Positions 47,214-56,246 of a stretch of 64,000 nucleotides of DNA are shown piece by piece; position 1 is the first letter of the stretch, and every line of letters begins with the position of its first letter. The DNA is from Gammaproteobacteria bacterium. Its GTDB lineage: Bacteria; Pseudomonadota; Gammaproteobacteria; JASBUN01. The stretch covers positions 1-64,000 of the forward strand of contig JASBUN010000043.1 in NCBI GenBank assembly GCA_030147845.1. The letters are read 5' to 3'. The translations under genes were made by a program, and so were the position numbers. A model generated the notes under the pieces. It had not been told where the DNA came from. It did no database searches and was given only the letters and a program-made list of their open reading frames with translations.

Positions 47214-48134
47214 TTACTGGAAGTGGACGCGAAACCCCAGATGGACAATATAATTGTCTCGCAATGCGTTGCCACGCATACGCTGCGCGACCGGCAATTG
47301 CACAGCGGTCTCGAGAACATAATCCCGCGTCACATATTGCAGCCCCGGGCTGAAGAACCACTGGCTGCCGCCGGTATTGGGTACATCGTTGCCGGAAATA
47401 CGATCGGCGCCGGTACGTACCCAGTTCGCCTCCAATACCCCATAAAGAAAAGCAGGCAGGCCGGTTTTCGGTAACACCCAAGGCCATAGGCGGTATTGGA
47501 GCGAAGCGTCCACACGCAACTCGTTGCCCGCCTGATACCCTGCTTTGCGACTGTTGGCCTGATAGGTCAGGTCAGCATCGAACTCATAATCGAACGTTTG
47601 ATAGGTGGCGATCACGCCTGTTAGCGCGCCCCACGCCCCAGTTCCATTTTGGAAGGACCGAGGCAATCGGCCGTAGCGATCGCTGCGCTGGTAGTCGCCC
47701 GTCGGTATCACCACGCCAGCAACCGGGGCGATACGCAGGCTCTTGCCCAAGACGTCGTGTTGATAGGCCACGTAGCGCCCAAACAATTTGGTGTCGCCAA
47801 ATCCCGCAGTGGAACGCTGAATGCGACCGGCGGTCATGGTTGCACGCAGATCCTTGTCAAGGAGATATGGCACCGCGCCGAACAAAGTTAGCTTTCCTGT
47901 CAGTCCATAGGCCAACACATTGCCCAGTGCGGTCACGCGAACTTGGCGGTCCGGCGACTACGTATGGTCGTCCCGGTTACGCACCGGCAGCTGCTGGCGA
48001 ACCAGCCAGTGACCTTTCGCTACGGGCAGCGCAGTGTTGAAGGTAATTGGCCCTGCCCAGACTGTTATCGGGACAAACGATAAAGCACACAGGACAAAGG
48101 CAGCAAAGTAACAGGCATCGGCTATCTTTCGCAT
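47214..48134 (-). pseudogene. Outer-membrane beta-barrel protein gene interrupted by an amber codon
   Basis: The frame runs from MRKIADACYF (48134), with a signal peptide ending near VWA-GP, through ITFNTALPVAKGHWLVRQ, to an in-frame TAG at 47958-47960, and continues without frameshift to 47214, ending in an aromatic-rich FRVHFQ. Joined, it is about 305 residues and resembles the barrel proteins at 48353 and 60223 (NTGGSQWFFSPGLQYV against NTGGTRVFLSPGLIW). The rest of the sequence is undamaged, so the stop is recent, or suppressed, or a sequencing error. It is divergent from the intact relative. Confidence 0.75.
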
Positions 48135-48202
48135 TGATTTTATCTTCTCGTGGAATAAGGAAAGAATCCTCGCTGCCGCCCGCGTCGGTCGCGAACTCTC
48201 CA

Positions 48203-48233
48203 ACTCTGCGAGATGGAGCACGCTCTATGTCAA
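48203..48233 (-). promoter_or_regulatory. MerR-type promoter D (19-bp spacer)
   Basis: TTGACA (48228-48233) and CAGAGT (48203-48208) are 19 bp apart on the minus strand. The spacer contains GAGC-GT-GCTC, and TAGAG after the -35 and CTCCA are shared with promoters at 48268 and 55174. It drives the interrupted barrel gene. Confidence 0.5.
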
Positions 48234-48267
48234 GGATTCAACACTGAACCCGGTGTATCGACGTTTC

Positions 48268-48298
48268 TTGACATGGACCTCACTCCAACTTCTAAGCT
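48268..48298 (+). promoter_or_regulatory. MerR-type promoter A (19-bp spacer)
   Basis: TTGACA (48268-48273), a 19-bp spacer with GACCTCACTC, and TAAGCT (48293-48298). CACTCCA and the -10 are shared with promoters B and C. It reads into the barrel-HMA-NHL-permease genes starting at 48353. Confidence 0.65.
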
Positions 48299-48352
48299 TA
48301 CGGGTATTACGGTCTGAACGCCTATATCGAATAATTCGTGAGGAGTGAAACG

Positions 48353-49192
48353 ATGACATCCAGAACGCTCAATTCCCCCGTGCGCAACATCGCCTATGTG
48401 TTAACCGCGTGCGTCCTCCCATTTGCCGCTTGGGCGCATGGCCCGATTTTTTCATTCAACCCCAAAACACTCTACAAAGGCGGTGTAGCGCTGGAGGGCT
48501 CATTCAATCGCGACGTCGCTGATGGCCGCGCGACCAATCTCTACCAGCTCAAGGGCCGCTATGGGGTGACGGGTGACTGGACGGTCGGCGTGAGCGCACC
48601 GTACGTAGATGCCGGCCCGGCGACGCCAGGCCCACTGGCGGGTAGCGGCTTGGGCGACGTGCACCTGCTCAATCAGTACCGCTTCTGGCGTCAAGACAGC
48701 AAAGGCATTCAGCGATCGGCGACCATCGTCAATGATCTGAAATTGGATACGTCCGGCAGCCCCCAGGGTACCGGCTCGACCGACCTCACGACGGGTTTGG
48801 TATACGGCTACGAGAGCATTCATTGGTATCACTGGGCCAGTGCCGGTTATGTGTGGCGGGGGCTCGGTCCGGACGGTCTGCGGCGCGGCAATACGACCCT
48901 CCTCAATCTGGTCGGCGGCTGGCGCCCGAGGATGCCTGTTTACGGCCAGGCCGACACCGTATTTTTGCTGGGACTCAATACCGAAATTACGCAGCGTACC
49001 TCCGACCACGGCCAGGACCTCGCCAACACCGGCGGCACGCGGGTTTTCTTGTCACCGGGACTCATCTGGACAGACAGCTCCAATAGTTTCGCAGTGCGTC
49101 CAGGTATACAAATTCCCATCTACTCCAACCTAAACGGCAACCAGCCAAGCACGGACTATCGACTGCGCGTGGAGTTGGAATACCACTACTAA
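48353..49192 (+). CDS. Outer-membrane beta-barrel protein (transporter-like)
   Basis: A 279-residue protein with a signal peptide (cleavage near AWA-HG) and alternating strands with YGVTGDWTVGVSAPY, VYGYESIHWYHWASAGY and GGWRPRMPVYGQ, ending VELEYHY. It belongs to the family of putative outer-membrane transporters resembling the phenol-degradation meta-pathway barrels, but the substrate is not known. It is a paralogue of the proteins at 60223 and 47214. It is followed in both intact cases by a CPYC-type HMA protein, which links it to metals. Confidence 0.8.
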   Translation: MTSRTLNSPVRNIAYVLTACVLPFAAWAHGPIFSFNPKTLYKGGVALEGSFNRDVADGRATNLYQLKGRYGVTGDWTVGVSAPYVDAGPATPGPLAGSGLGDVHLLNQYRFWRQDSKGIQRSATIVNDLKLDTSGSPQGTGSTDLTTGLVYGYESIHWYHWASAGYVWRGLGPDGLRRGNTTLLNLVGGWRPRMPVYGQADTVFLLGLNTEITQRTSDHGQDLANTGGTRVFLSPGLIWTDSSNSFAVRPGIQIPIYSNLNGNQPSTDYRLRVELEYHY

Positions 49193-49229
49193 TCAGTCCG
49201 TCGCTCCGGACCCACGGAGGTTTAATAGC

Positions 49230-49604
49230 ATGTGCAAACGAATCCAGAAAATTTTGATATCCCTTACCACGGCCTTAGTTTTGGTCATACCGCTGACCGC
49301 CACAGTCATCGCGATGGTACCGACCGCACAGGCTGCGACGGAAACTCCGGCGAAGGGAAACTACCCACCCGATGCCTATGTCATCCGTGTGGATGGACTT
49401 GCCTGCCCGTATTGCGCATATGGCATCGAGAAAGAATTCAGTACGCTTGACGGCACGCGCAGCACCGATGTCAACATTGAACAGGGGGTGGTTGTGGTAC
49501 ACGTCAAACCAGGCACTGATTGGAGCGCGCAAACGATCAAGCAAACCGTCAATGATGCCGGCTTTACTCTCAAGCGCGTCGTACAACGCCCACAGGTGCA
49601 TTGA
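49230..49604 (+). CDS. Periplasmic HMA protein with CPYC site
   Basis: A 124-residue protein with a signal peptide (cleavage near AQA-AT) and one HMA fold; the metal site is Cys59/Cys62 in VDGLACPYCAYGIEKEF. The Leu-Ala-Cys-Pro-Tyr-Cys sequence differs from the usual MTCxxC of MerP and CopZ and is shared with the protein at 61111. GGAGG precedes the ATG. It is the second gene after the barrel protein and ends just before the NHL gene. Confidence 0.85.
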   Translation: MCKRIQKILISLTTALVLVIPLTATVIAMVPTAQAATETPAKGNYPPDAYVIRVDGLACPYCAYGIEKEFSTLDGTRSTDVNIEQGVVVVHVKPGTDWSAQTIKQTVNDAGFTLKRVVQRPQVH

Positions 49605-49606
49605 TC

Positions 49607-50617
49607 ATGCTGCGACGACTCGCAAAATCTATTGGATGGATTGCCGCTGCGGCTGTCGGCCTTGGGATTACACTTGCCCTGATCGTGTGGATTGCCTTTA
49701 TTCCCAGTCGCAAAGAACCCCCTTATACGCTGACGGCGACTTGGGGAGGCCCCGGGAACGCCCCGGGACAACTCAACGACCCCAATGGCATCGCGGTGCG
49801 CGGCAATCGCGTATATGTAGCCGATTCCCGCAACCATCGTGTGCAAATATTTGACCGCCAGGGCAACTATCAGGGGCAGATCGCCGTCGGTACGGACGGT
49901 TTAAAACCCAGTGCGCGCCCCATGAATCTCAATATCGCGGGCGGCAAGCTATATGTAGCCGACTATTGGAACGACGTTGTACAAGTCTATTCATTGGACG
50001 GCGGCGCACCGACACTCATTGAAACACTGGGAAGCAAGGCATCCTCACCAAAGGGCGCTCATTTCCGCTCGCCCGGCGGCGCCAGTGCGCTCCCCAACGG
50101 GGATATCGTGGTGGCCGATTTCTACAATCAACGGGTGCAGATTCTCACACCTCAGGGCCAACTCATCCACCAAATCGGTAAAACCGGGCACAAGGCCTAT
50201 ATCTCCGGCGGCGGTTTCAACTATCCGACCGACGTCGCAGTTAACTCGAGCAACGGGACAATCTATGTGGCCGACGGATACAACGACCGTATTCAGGAAT
50301 TTACGCCGGAAGGACGATTTATTCGCAAATGGGGCGGTCCGTTCGGCATGAACATCAAGGGATCCTTCAATGGTTGGTTCAGGACCGTCACCAGCGTCGC
50401 CGTCGGGCCACAAGGCAACGTATTCGCGGTCGACGAGGAAAACTACCGAGTACAAAAATTCACTCCGCAGGGACGTTTTCTGACCGCTTTCGGCACGCCG
50501 TCGAAAGGCGCAGGTTACACCGAGGAAGCGGTGGCCGTTGCTGCCGACGGAACCGTTTATACGACCAACCTGTCAACCAACCAAGTACAGGTCTGGAAAC
50601 CTGCGCGTAGCCGATAG
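49607..50617 (+). CDS. Membrane-anchored NHL-repeat beta-propeller protein
   Basis: A 336-residue protein with an N-terminal transmembrane anchor (about 10-30) and six NHL-type repeats (ADSRNHRVQIFDRQG, ADGYNDRIQEFTPEG, VDEENYRVQKFTPQG). NHL propellers form binding platforms; there is no catalytic motif to name. It lies two bases after the HMA gene stop and 45 bp before the permease, so the four genes form one operon. The ATG at 49607 avoids overlap with the HMA gene. Confidence 0.85.
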   Translation: MLRRLAKSIGWIAAAAVGLGITLALIVWIAFIPSRKEPPYTLTATWGGPGNAPGQLNDPNGIAVRGNRVYVADSRNHRVQIFDRQGNYQGQIAVGTDGLKPSARPMNLNIAGGKLYVADYWNDVVQVYSLDGGAPTLIETLGSKASSPKGAHFRSPGGASALPNGDIVVADFYNQRVQILTPQGQLIHQIGKTGHKAYISGGGFNYPTDVAVNSSNGTIYVADGYNDRIQEFTPEGRFIRKWGGPFGMNIKGSFNGWFRTVTSVAVGPQGNVFAVDEENYRVQKFTPQGRFLTAFGTPSKGAGYTEEAVAVAADGTVYTTNLSTNQVQVWKPARSR

Positions 50618-50662
50618 TATTTCATCCCGACACCCGCGCACCCGGATCGCAGGAACATACCA

Positions 50663-51799
50663 ATGGATACAGCAGTTCTGATCGGACGCTCGCTCGAGCT
50701 CGGCCTCGGACTTCTCTACAAAGCTACATGGCCCATCCTGCTGGGCGTATTCATCACGGCACTGATCGAAACCTTGGTCGACCAGGCGCGTATGGCCGAA
50801 ATTCTCGGGGGCCGAGATTTGATGTCGGTCGGCAAAGCGTCGCTGGCCGGCGCCGCCAGCTCGGCCTGTACCTACGGTGCCGTCACAATCACCCAAACGC
50901 TGTTCAAGAAGGGGGCGTCAGCGGAAGCCAGCTTCGCGTTTAGCTTCGCCTCAACCAACCTCGTTTTCGAACTAGGCATTGTGATCTATATATTGCTCGG
51001 CTGGCAATTTCTAGCCGCGGAATTACTCGGCGGCTTCCTATTAATCGCCACTATGTATCTGCTCTTACGGGCGACGCTACCACGCCAAACATTCGCTGCC
51101 GCGCGCGAGCGCATGCGCGAGCGTACGCCCGAAGACCCGAATCCAGTCCGTTTCACGCAAGCGGTGTCCTCTCATGGTGATTGGAAAGCACAATTAGGCA
51201 CTCGGGCGGGTTGGGCACGCGTGGCTCGAAATTATTTTCACACCCTCGGCGTTATCTATAAAAGTGTACTATTCGGGTTTCTGATCGCCGGATTCATCGT
51301 CGAACTAGTGCCCAGCGGCGTATGGCGAACGCTATTTTCTAGCTCAGGCACCCTACCGGGCGTAATAGAGAACGCTGCTATGGGTGTCACGGCTGGCGTG
51401 CTCAGCTTCATCGGCTCGATTGGTAACGTACCGTTCGCCGCCGCACTATGGGTCGGGGGCGTGTCGTTTGGCGGAGTGATCGCCTGCATTTATGCGGACT
51501 TGATCACGATCCCCGTACTCAATTTATGGCGCCAATTCTTCGGCTGGAAAGCCATGTTTTACATTTTCGGCGTATTTTTCCTGACCATGGTAACCAGCGC
51601 GGTTCTCATGCAGTACGTATTTGACGCCCTGCACTGGATTCCGCCGCGACTGTCGACCGCGGCGTTCGAAACGTTCGTACAAGTGCGCTTGGACACCTCG
51701 CTGGCGATGACCTTGATCTCCCTGATCGTTAGCGGCGTTCTGTATATCCTGCTCCGCCGTGACACCGCAACGAGCGACGGCAGCCGCACGGCTCGCTAA
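50663..51799 (+). CDS. ArsP-like permease (PF03773 family)
   Basis: A 378-residue membrane protein with eight to nine helices. Two related halves carry the family signatures AGAASSACTYGAVTITQTL...SFASTNLVFELGI and SFIGSIGNVPFAAALW. Relatives export methylated arsenicals (ArsP) or affect other metals. The central loop (150-190) is hydrophilic and charged. It ends the barrel-HMA-NHL operon. Substrate not deducible; the presence of a methyltransferase downstream makes an organometal substrate conceivable. Confidence 0.83.
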   Translation: MDTAVLIGRSLELGLGLLYKATWPILLGVFITALIETLVDQARMAEILGGRDLMSVGKASLAGAASSACTYGAVTITQTLFKKGASAEASFAFSFASTNLVFELGIVIYILLGWQFLAAELLGGFLLIATMYLLLRATLPRQTFAAARERMRERTPEDPNPVRFTQAVSSHGDWKAQLGTRAGWARVARNYFHTLGVIYKSVLFGFLIAGFIVELVPSGVWRTLFSSSGTLPGVIENAAMGVTAGVLSFIGSIGNVPFAAALWVGGVSFGGVIACIYADLITIPVLNLWRQFFGWKAMFYIFGVFFLTMVTSAVLMQYVFDALHWIPPRLSTAAFETFVQVRLDTSLAMTLISLIVSGVLYILLRRDTATSDGSRTAR

Positions 51800-52000
51800 C
51801 TCGAAGCCGAGTTCATCTCGATCGCCGGATCATCACTGCTTCAACGAGATGCCTGGGTCACGTATCACGGCGGCGCGACCCAAATCAGCTTATCACTAGC
51901 AAATACTTGGACGCTGTCTGTACACACATATTACTGGCGGCGGCGCGCTTGCCATTAGCCGCTGGCAAAATGGTTGCCGCGAATATTGAACCCATATATA

Positions 52001-52014
52001 CTAATATTCGTTAG
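52001..52014. promoter_or_regulatory. Probable operator of the second ArsR-rhodanese gene
   Basis: CTAA-N6-TTAG lies 18 bp before the ATG, within an AT-rich promoter; with flanking bases the half-sites become ATACTAA and TTAGATT. The 6-bp spacing equals that of the operator at 38518-38537, supporting a similar repressor-binding mode. Confidence 0.45.
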
Positions 52015-52031
52015 ATTATTGGACAATTTTC

Positions 52032-52700
52032 ATGAGTGCTTCACGCCAATCCAAGGACCGTTTATACGAACAAGTGGCCCGTATCGGAAAAGCGGTTGCC
52101 AGCCCCAAGCGGCTGGAATTGATCGAGCTACTTTGTCAGTGCGAAAAGACAGTCGAGCAGCTTGCCACCGAAGCCGAAATTTCGGTCAAGTTGGTCAGTG
52201 CTCATTTAAAAGAGTTGAAATCGGCGCAGTTGGTGGCGGCTCGCCGAGACGGCACTTATATGATTTATCGCTTGGCCGACGCCGAAACCGCCGACTTGTG
52301 GGTAGCGCTGCGCTCGGTAGCCGAAGGACGTTTGATCGAATTGCAATCCATTATGCGCGAACTGGCGTCACGACCGCATGAATTGGCGCCAATGAACGGG
52401 CGTGACTTGTTGCGCGATGCCAAACGCGGTGATGTCATCGTCCTCGATGTGCGACCGGAAGCCGAATTTCGCAGCGCGCATATCCCTCACGCCCGATCGA
52501 TTCCGCTGCCCGAACTCCGAAAACGCTTGGGAGAATTACCCGCCGATCGGCCAGTCGTGGCGTATTGCCGCGGACCATTTTGCTTCATGGCGCAGGAGGC
52601 CGTCGCTTTACTCAACAAAAAAGGCTTTCGAGCACGCTCGCTCGAAACCGGTGTGGCGGAATGGCGTGCTGCCGCACTACCGCTCAAAAAAGGGACTTAG
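52032..52700 (+). CDS. ArsR-family repressor fused to rhodanese (second copy)
   Basis: A 222-residue paralogue of the protein at 38552: ArsR winged helix (EISVKLVSAHLKELKSAQLVAAR) and a C-terminal rhodanese domain with Cys179 and Cys184 in YCRGPFC. Unlike the first copy it also has Cys35 and Cys37 in LLCQCEK near the DNA-binding domain, which could add a second sensor site. It stands between the permease operon and a methyltransferase, so it may control one or both. Confidence 0.88.
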   Translation: MSASRQSKDRLYEQVARIGKAVASPKRLELIELLCQCEKTVEQLATEAEISVKLVSAHLKELKSAQLVAARRDGTYMIYRLADAETADLWVALRSVAEGRLIELQSIMRELASRPHELAPMNGRDLLRDAKRGDVIVLDVRPEAEFRSAHIPHARSIPLPELRKRLGELPADRPVVAYCRGPFCFMAQEAVALLNKKGFRARSLETGVAEWRAAALPLKKGT

Positions 52701-52836
52701 TCGTCCCTTGGCCGCCGATACCGACATCCTTGCACGCACAAGAGGGCCGTGGATGGCAGTGATCGGTGAGAATACGGCATGCGCATGGCGCGATCTCGGC
52801 GCAATACAGAACGATAACGGATAGGGGAGCATCGAA

Positions 52837-53520
52837 GTGCAGATCGACGATGAATTAGCTGAGGTCGCAAAATTTTGGTCTACGCGCTACCGCAACGAGG
52901 GATTCATTTGGGGGCAGGAGCCCAGCCCATGCGCGATCGAAGCCGCGCAGCACTTCCGCCGCGGCGCGGCCCAACGGCTGCTGGTACTGGGTTGCGGCTA
53001 CGGGCGCGATGCTGCGCATTTCGCGCAACAGGGCTTCGAGGTAACGGCTGTCGACTTCTCGGCAGCCGCGCTGGAGTTAGCCCGCTCATGGACATCAAGT
53101 GAACATGGCATCCCGCCCATCAACTACCTACTCGATAACATTGCCGAGCTGGACCAACCGAATTCGAGCTTCGACGCCGTGTTCTCGCACCGCACTTTGC
53201 ATCTACTGCTGTCCAAAGCGCGCCTAACCAAGGCCTTCGCCCACATGCAACGCGTCCTCAAACCAGGAGGGCTGGCGTGCGTAAGCCTGCGCAACCCTCG
53301 CGATCCGACCCGGAAACATGCCGTCACCGGCAGCGGGGAGTCCTCTGATATGTCGTTCCGACCTGGGCACCAGATTTTATTCCTGGCCGACACCGAGCTG
53401 ATCAACGTCGTGACGCCGTACTTTTCCGTTCTCTCGCATACGGAAATGCAAGAGCGCGAATCATACGCCCGCGATTACGCGACGCAACTGCACTTCCTTA
53501 CGCTGAGCAAGAGCGCATAG
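52837..53520 (+). CDS. Class I SAM-dependent methyltransferase (TehB/thiopurine-like)
   Basis: A 227-residue methyltransferase. The SAM-binding motif is LLVLGCGYGRDAAHFAQQGFEV, followed by the acidic TAVDFSAAALELA and FDAVFSHRTLHLL. The N-terminus (FWSTRYRNEGFIWGQEPSP) resembles tellurite/thiopurine-type methyltransferases. Context with an ArsP-like permease suggests methylation of a metalloid or related compound, but the substrate is not shown. It starts with GTG at 52837, preceded by AGGGGAG. Confidence 0.82.
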   Translation: MQIDDELAEVAKFWSTRYRNEGFIWGQEPSPCAIEAAQHFRRGAAQRLLVLGCGYGRDAAHFAQQGFEVTAVDFSAAALELARSWTSSEHGIPPINYLLDNIAELDQPNSSFDAVFSHRTLHLLLSKARLTKAFAHMQRVLKPGGLACVSLRNPRDPTRKHAVTGSGESSDMSFRPGHQILFLADTELINVVTPYFSVLSHTEMQERESYARDYATQLHFLTLSKSA

Positions 53521-53655
53521 TCCGACGCACATATAACCGCGAGCAGTATCAGGTCGGGCAGTCACTAGGCTTGGTCGCCGTTTTCCACCTTAGCGCCAGC
53601 CTCGATCGCGTAAACCGGAGTTTGCTTAAATGTCGCCATTGCGCAGGAACATACA

Positions 53656-54972
53656 ATGATCTTACCCGAATCTTCGACGACTTCAGTAGCCGAGTATCAA
53701 CGCGGAATCCGGCATAACCTCTCCCAGTTTACCCATCAACTGGTGCAGGTGTTTCTGGTTGGACTCACACTTGGGATGCTACGTACCGTGGTGCCCGCCT
53801 TAGCCGAATCCGAATTCGGCGTACCCAAAGGTTCATTCCTGCTGTTAACTGCGTTTGTAGTTGCCTTTGGCTTCGTCAAAGGTGCGCTAAATTTCGTTGC
53901 CGGACGTTTGTCAGAACGGATCGGGCGGAAAAAAGTGTTGTTGATCGGTTGGATTTCGGCAATACCGATTCCCTTCATGATCCTCTATGCACCGAGCTGG
54001 AACTGGATCGTCGCTGCCACGGTTCTGCTCGGCTTCAATCAAGGCTTTACGTGGTCCATGACGCAAACGGCCAAGCTTGATATTACCCGCGCCGACCAGC
54101 GCGGCCTGACCATGGGACTCAACGAATGCTCAGGTTATGTCGGCGTCGCCATCGCGGGAATCATCACCAGCTATCTCGCCGCGGACCTGGGCCCGCGCAT
54201 GGGCTTATTTGTTTTTGGCTCTGTGGTCATCGGCACCGCGCTTGTGCTGACAGCGGTATATGTGCAGGAAACCATTGCTTGGGCGCACGCGGAAGGCCAG
54301 CGCTTGGCGGCCAGCGACTCCTGTACACAAACCGCACGCTGGGACAAAAGCACGTACGAGCAGCCAAGCACGTGGCAGATATTCACGCGCATGAGCTGGC
54401 GCGATCGACGCATGGTGGCCATCAGCCAAGCCGGGCTGATCGAAAAATTTGTCGACGCGCTGGTGTGGGTGGTCTATCCGGCCTACCTCTATGGCAAAGG
54501 CGTAAGTTTGGTTGATATCGGTTGGGTGGTCGGCACCTATGGCATGGTCTGGGGTGTATCTCAGTTGGTGACCGGCAGACTCTCCGACCACATTGGACGG
54601 CACAAACCGATTGTTTGGGGAATGTGGTTGTGCGCGGCCGGAGTCGGCATGATGTTGTTGCGCGACCAAGTGTGGTGGTGGACATTTTCTGCCGCCATAA
54701 CCGGCTTCGGTATGGCGCTTCTCTACCCGAACCTTTCAGCGGCAATCGCCGATCTCGCGCATCCCAATTGGCGCGGCACCGCTATCGGCATCTATCGCTT
54801 CTGGCGCGACATTGGCTACGGCATCGGCGCATTGGCATTGGGCGCGGTCGCGCATCTAAGCGGACACCTGGCGTCGGGGCTATGGTTTGTTGCGCTCGCC
54901 ATGCTGCTGTCCGGACTCGCCGTTTGGTGGTGGAGCGAAGAAACTCATCCGCAGCTCCGCCCCGGAAAGTAA
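53656..54972 (+). CDS. MFS transporter
   Basis: A 438-residue major-facilitator protein with twelve predicted helices. The loop motif between helices 2 and 3 is GRLSERIGRKKV, with its repeat GRLSDHIGRHKP in the second half. The linker between halves (about 215-260) is long and hydrophilic. The substrate is unknown; its neighbours suggest efflux of a metal or metalloid compound or of its methylated product. The ATG is preceded by GCAGGAAC. Confidence 0.88.
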   Translation: MILPESSTTSVAEYQRGIRHNLSQFTHQLVQVFLVGLTLGMLRTVVPALAESEFGVPKGSFLLLTAFVVAFGFVKGALNFVAGRLSERIGRKKVLLIGWISAIPIPFMILYAPSWNWIVAATVLLGFNQGFTWSMTQTAKLDITRADQRGLTMGLNECSGYVGVAIAGIITSYLAADLGPRMGLFVFGSVVIGTALVLTAVYVQETIAWAHAEGQRLAASDSCTQTARWDKSTYEQPSTWQIFTRMSWRDRRMVAISQAGLIEKFVDALVWVVYPAYLYGKGVSLVDIGWVVGTYGMVWGVSQLVTGRLSDHIGRHKPIVWGMWLCAAGVGMMLLRDQVWWWTFSAAITGFGMALLYPNLSAAIADLAHPNWRGTAIGIYRFWRDIGYGIGALALGAVAHLSGHLASGLWFVALAMLLSGLAVWWWSEETHPQLRPGK

Positions 54973-55305
54973 ACCGCTCAGCGTGGCTTGCACGCCGACT
55001 GGACTCAACTGCGCCTCAGCGGCGCCGAACACCGTCGTGCTACGCTTATCTCAACGGCCATCAGTCATCACATCCTTGACGCGACCGATCGGCGGTACTG
55101 CCGACGAGCGCCGCCGTTGCGCGGGGCTGCAGGTCTGCCGCGGTAGATAAACCCCTGCCTAAGCTCCCGAAGCTTGACATAGAGTCCACTCCAGGTCCTA
55201 GTCTTACTCCGACCAATCGATTCAGTAGCGATCAGGGATCAAGCTAGCACGATCGCCGGCAACTTTTTGGCGCCGGCCCAAACGTCGCATACAAGAGAAC
55301 ACACG
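54973..55305. other. Intergenic region before the HMA-CcdA-ATPase operon
   Basis: A gap of 333 bp. Apart from promoter B at 55174-55204 it holds no gene or repeat that I recognise. Confidence 0.55.
55174..55204 (+). promoter_or_regulatory. MerR-type promoter B (19-bp spacer)
   Basis: TTGACA (55174-55179), a 19-bp spacer with the short dyad GAGT-CC-ACTC, and TAGTCT (55199-55204). Shared CACTCCA and -10 pattern tie it to promoters A, C and D. It drives the operon starting at 55306. Confidence 0.65.
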
Positions 55306-55527
55306 ATGAAAACAGCGACATTCACCGTCGACGGCATGCACTGCAGCGGATGTGCCGCGGCGATACAAGCCCTGCTGCAACGCAGCGCCGGAGTGCACAA
55401 GGTGTCGGCGTCGTTTGAGGATGGCCTGGTGCGCGTGCTTTATGACCCACAAGGTACCAACGTCGAGCAGCTTACCGCGACCATCGAGCAAGGCGCTTAC
55501 CGCGTCACCGGCAACCGGCATGACTGA
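55306..55527 (+). CDS. CopZ-like metal chaperone (HMA)
   Basis: A 73-residue single HMA domain, VDGMHCSGCAAAIQALLQR, with cysteines 13 and 16. It probably ferries a soft metal to the P-type ATPase two genes on. Its stop overlaps the next gene by eight bases. The start ATG at 55306 gives the normal length of the family. Confidence 0.9.
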   Translation: MKTATFTVDGMHCSGCAAAIQALLQRSAGVHKVSASFEDGLVRVLYDPQGTNVEQLTATIEQGAYRVTGNRHD

Positions 55528-56191
55528 GTTCGCCGGGCTGCAGCAGATCGCCTTACCGATCGGACTGGGTCTTTTCGGCTTCGTCGAGCCCTGTTCGATC
55601 GGCTCGACCTTGGTGTTCGTCAAGACGCTCGAGGGACGTGAGCGTGCCGCCAAAATACTCCAGGTCACGGTCTTTACCTTGGTGCGCGGCCTGTTCATGG
55701 GCTTACTCGGACTCGCCGCCGCCGCCATCGGCATGGTCTTGTTCGGCGCACAAAAAATCGCTTGGATCGGTTTCGGACTGATCTATGTCGCCCTAGGTGC
55801 AGTCTACCTCGTCGGCAAATCGGCTAGTCTTCTGCGTGCCTTCGGTGGCGGACTCTTGCGACTGTCCGATGTACGCGGTTCGGTCGCGCTCGGTATCGTA
55901 TTCGCGTTCAACATCCCAGCCTGCGCAACACCGTTGTTACTCGCCCTGCTGGGTTTCACCGCTGCCGGCACGGTAGCGCCGAGTAGCGGCTTCCTGTCGC
56001 TGACCCTATTTGGCTTCGCGTTGTCGCTGCCGCTCGTACTCGCAGTGCTGTTCGCGCCGGCCCGGCGCGCGCTGGATGCGCTGGGGGGGTTGTCACGACG
56101 CCTTCCGTTTTGGACCGGCGTTGTTCTGATCGCACTGGGTCTATGGTCGATCTGGTTTGGGCTGTTCGTGCCGGTCGGTCCAGCGGCCTAG
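55520..56191 (+). CDS. CcdA/DsbD-type membrane thiol transporter
   Basis: A 223-residue protein with six helices like the DsbD/CcdA membrane domain. The two functional cysteines are Cys25 in FVEPCSIGS and Cys135 in NIPACATPLL. CcdA proteins carry reducing power across the membrane to periplasmic thiol proteins. Its ATG lies inside the end of the HMA gene, showing tight coupling. In this operon it might keep cysteines of metal-binding proteins reduced. Confidence 0.86.
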   Translation: MTEFAGLQQIALPIGLGLFGFVEPCSIGSTLVFVKTLEGRERAAKILQVTVFTLVRGLFMGLLGLAAAAIGMVLFGAQKIAWIGFGLIYVALGAVYLVGKSASLLRAFGGGLLRLSDVRGSVALGIVFAFNIPACATPLLLALLGFTAAGTVAPSSGFLSLTLFGFALSLPLVLAVLFAPARRALDALGGLSRRLPFWTGVVLIALGLWSIWFGLFVPVGPAA

Positions 56192-56246
56192 CGCTTCAAC
56201 GCGATTGCGAACGTGCGCCAATCGAAAAATTTTCTGGAGGTGTCAC

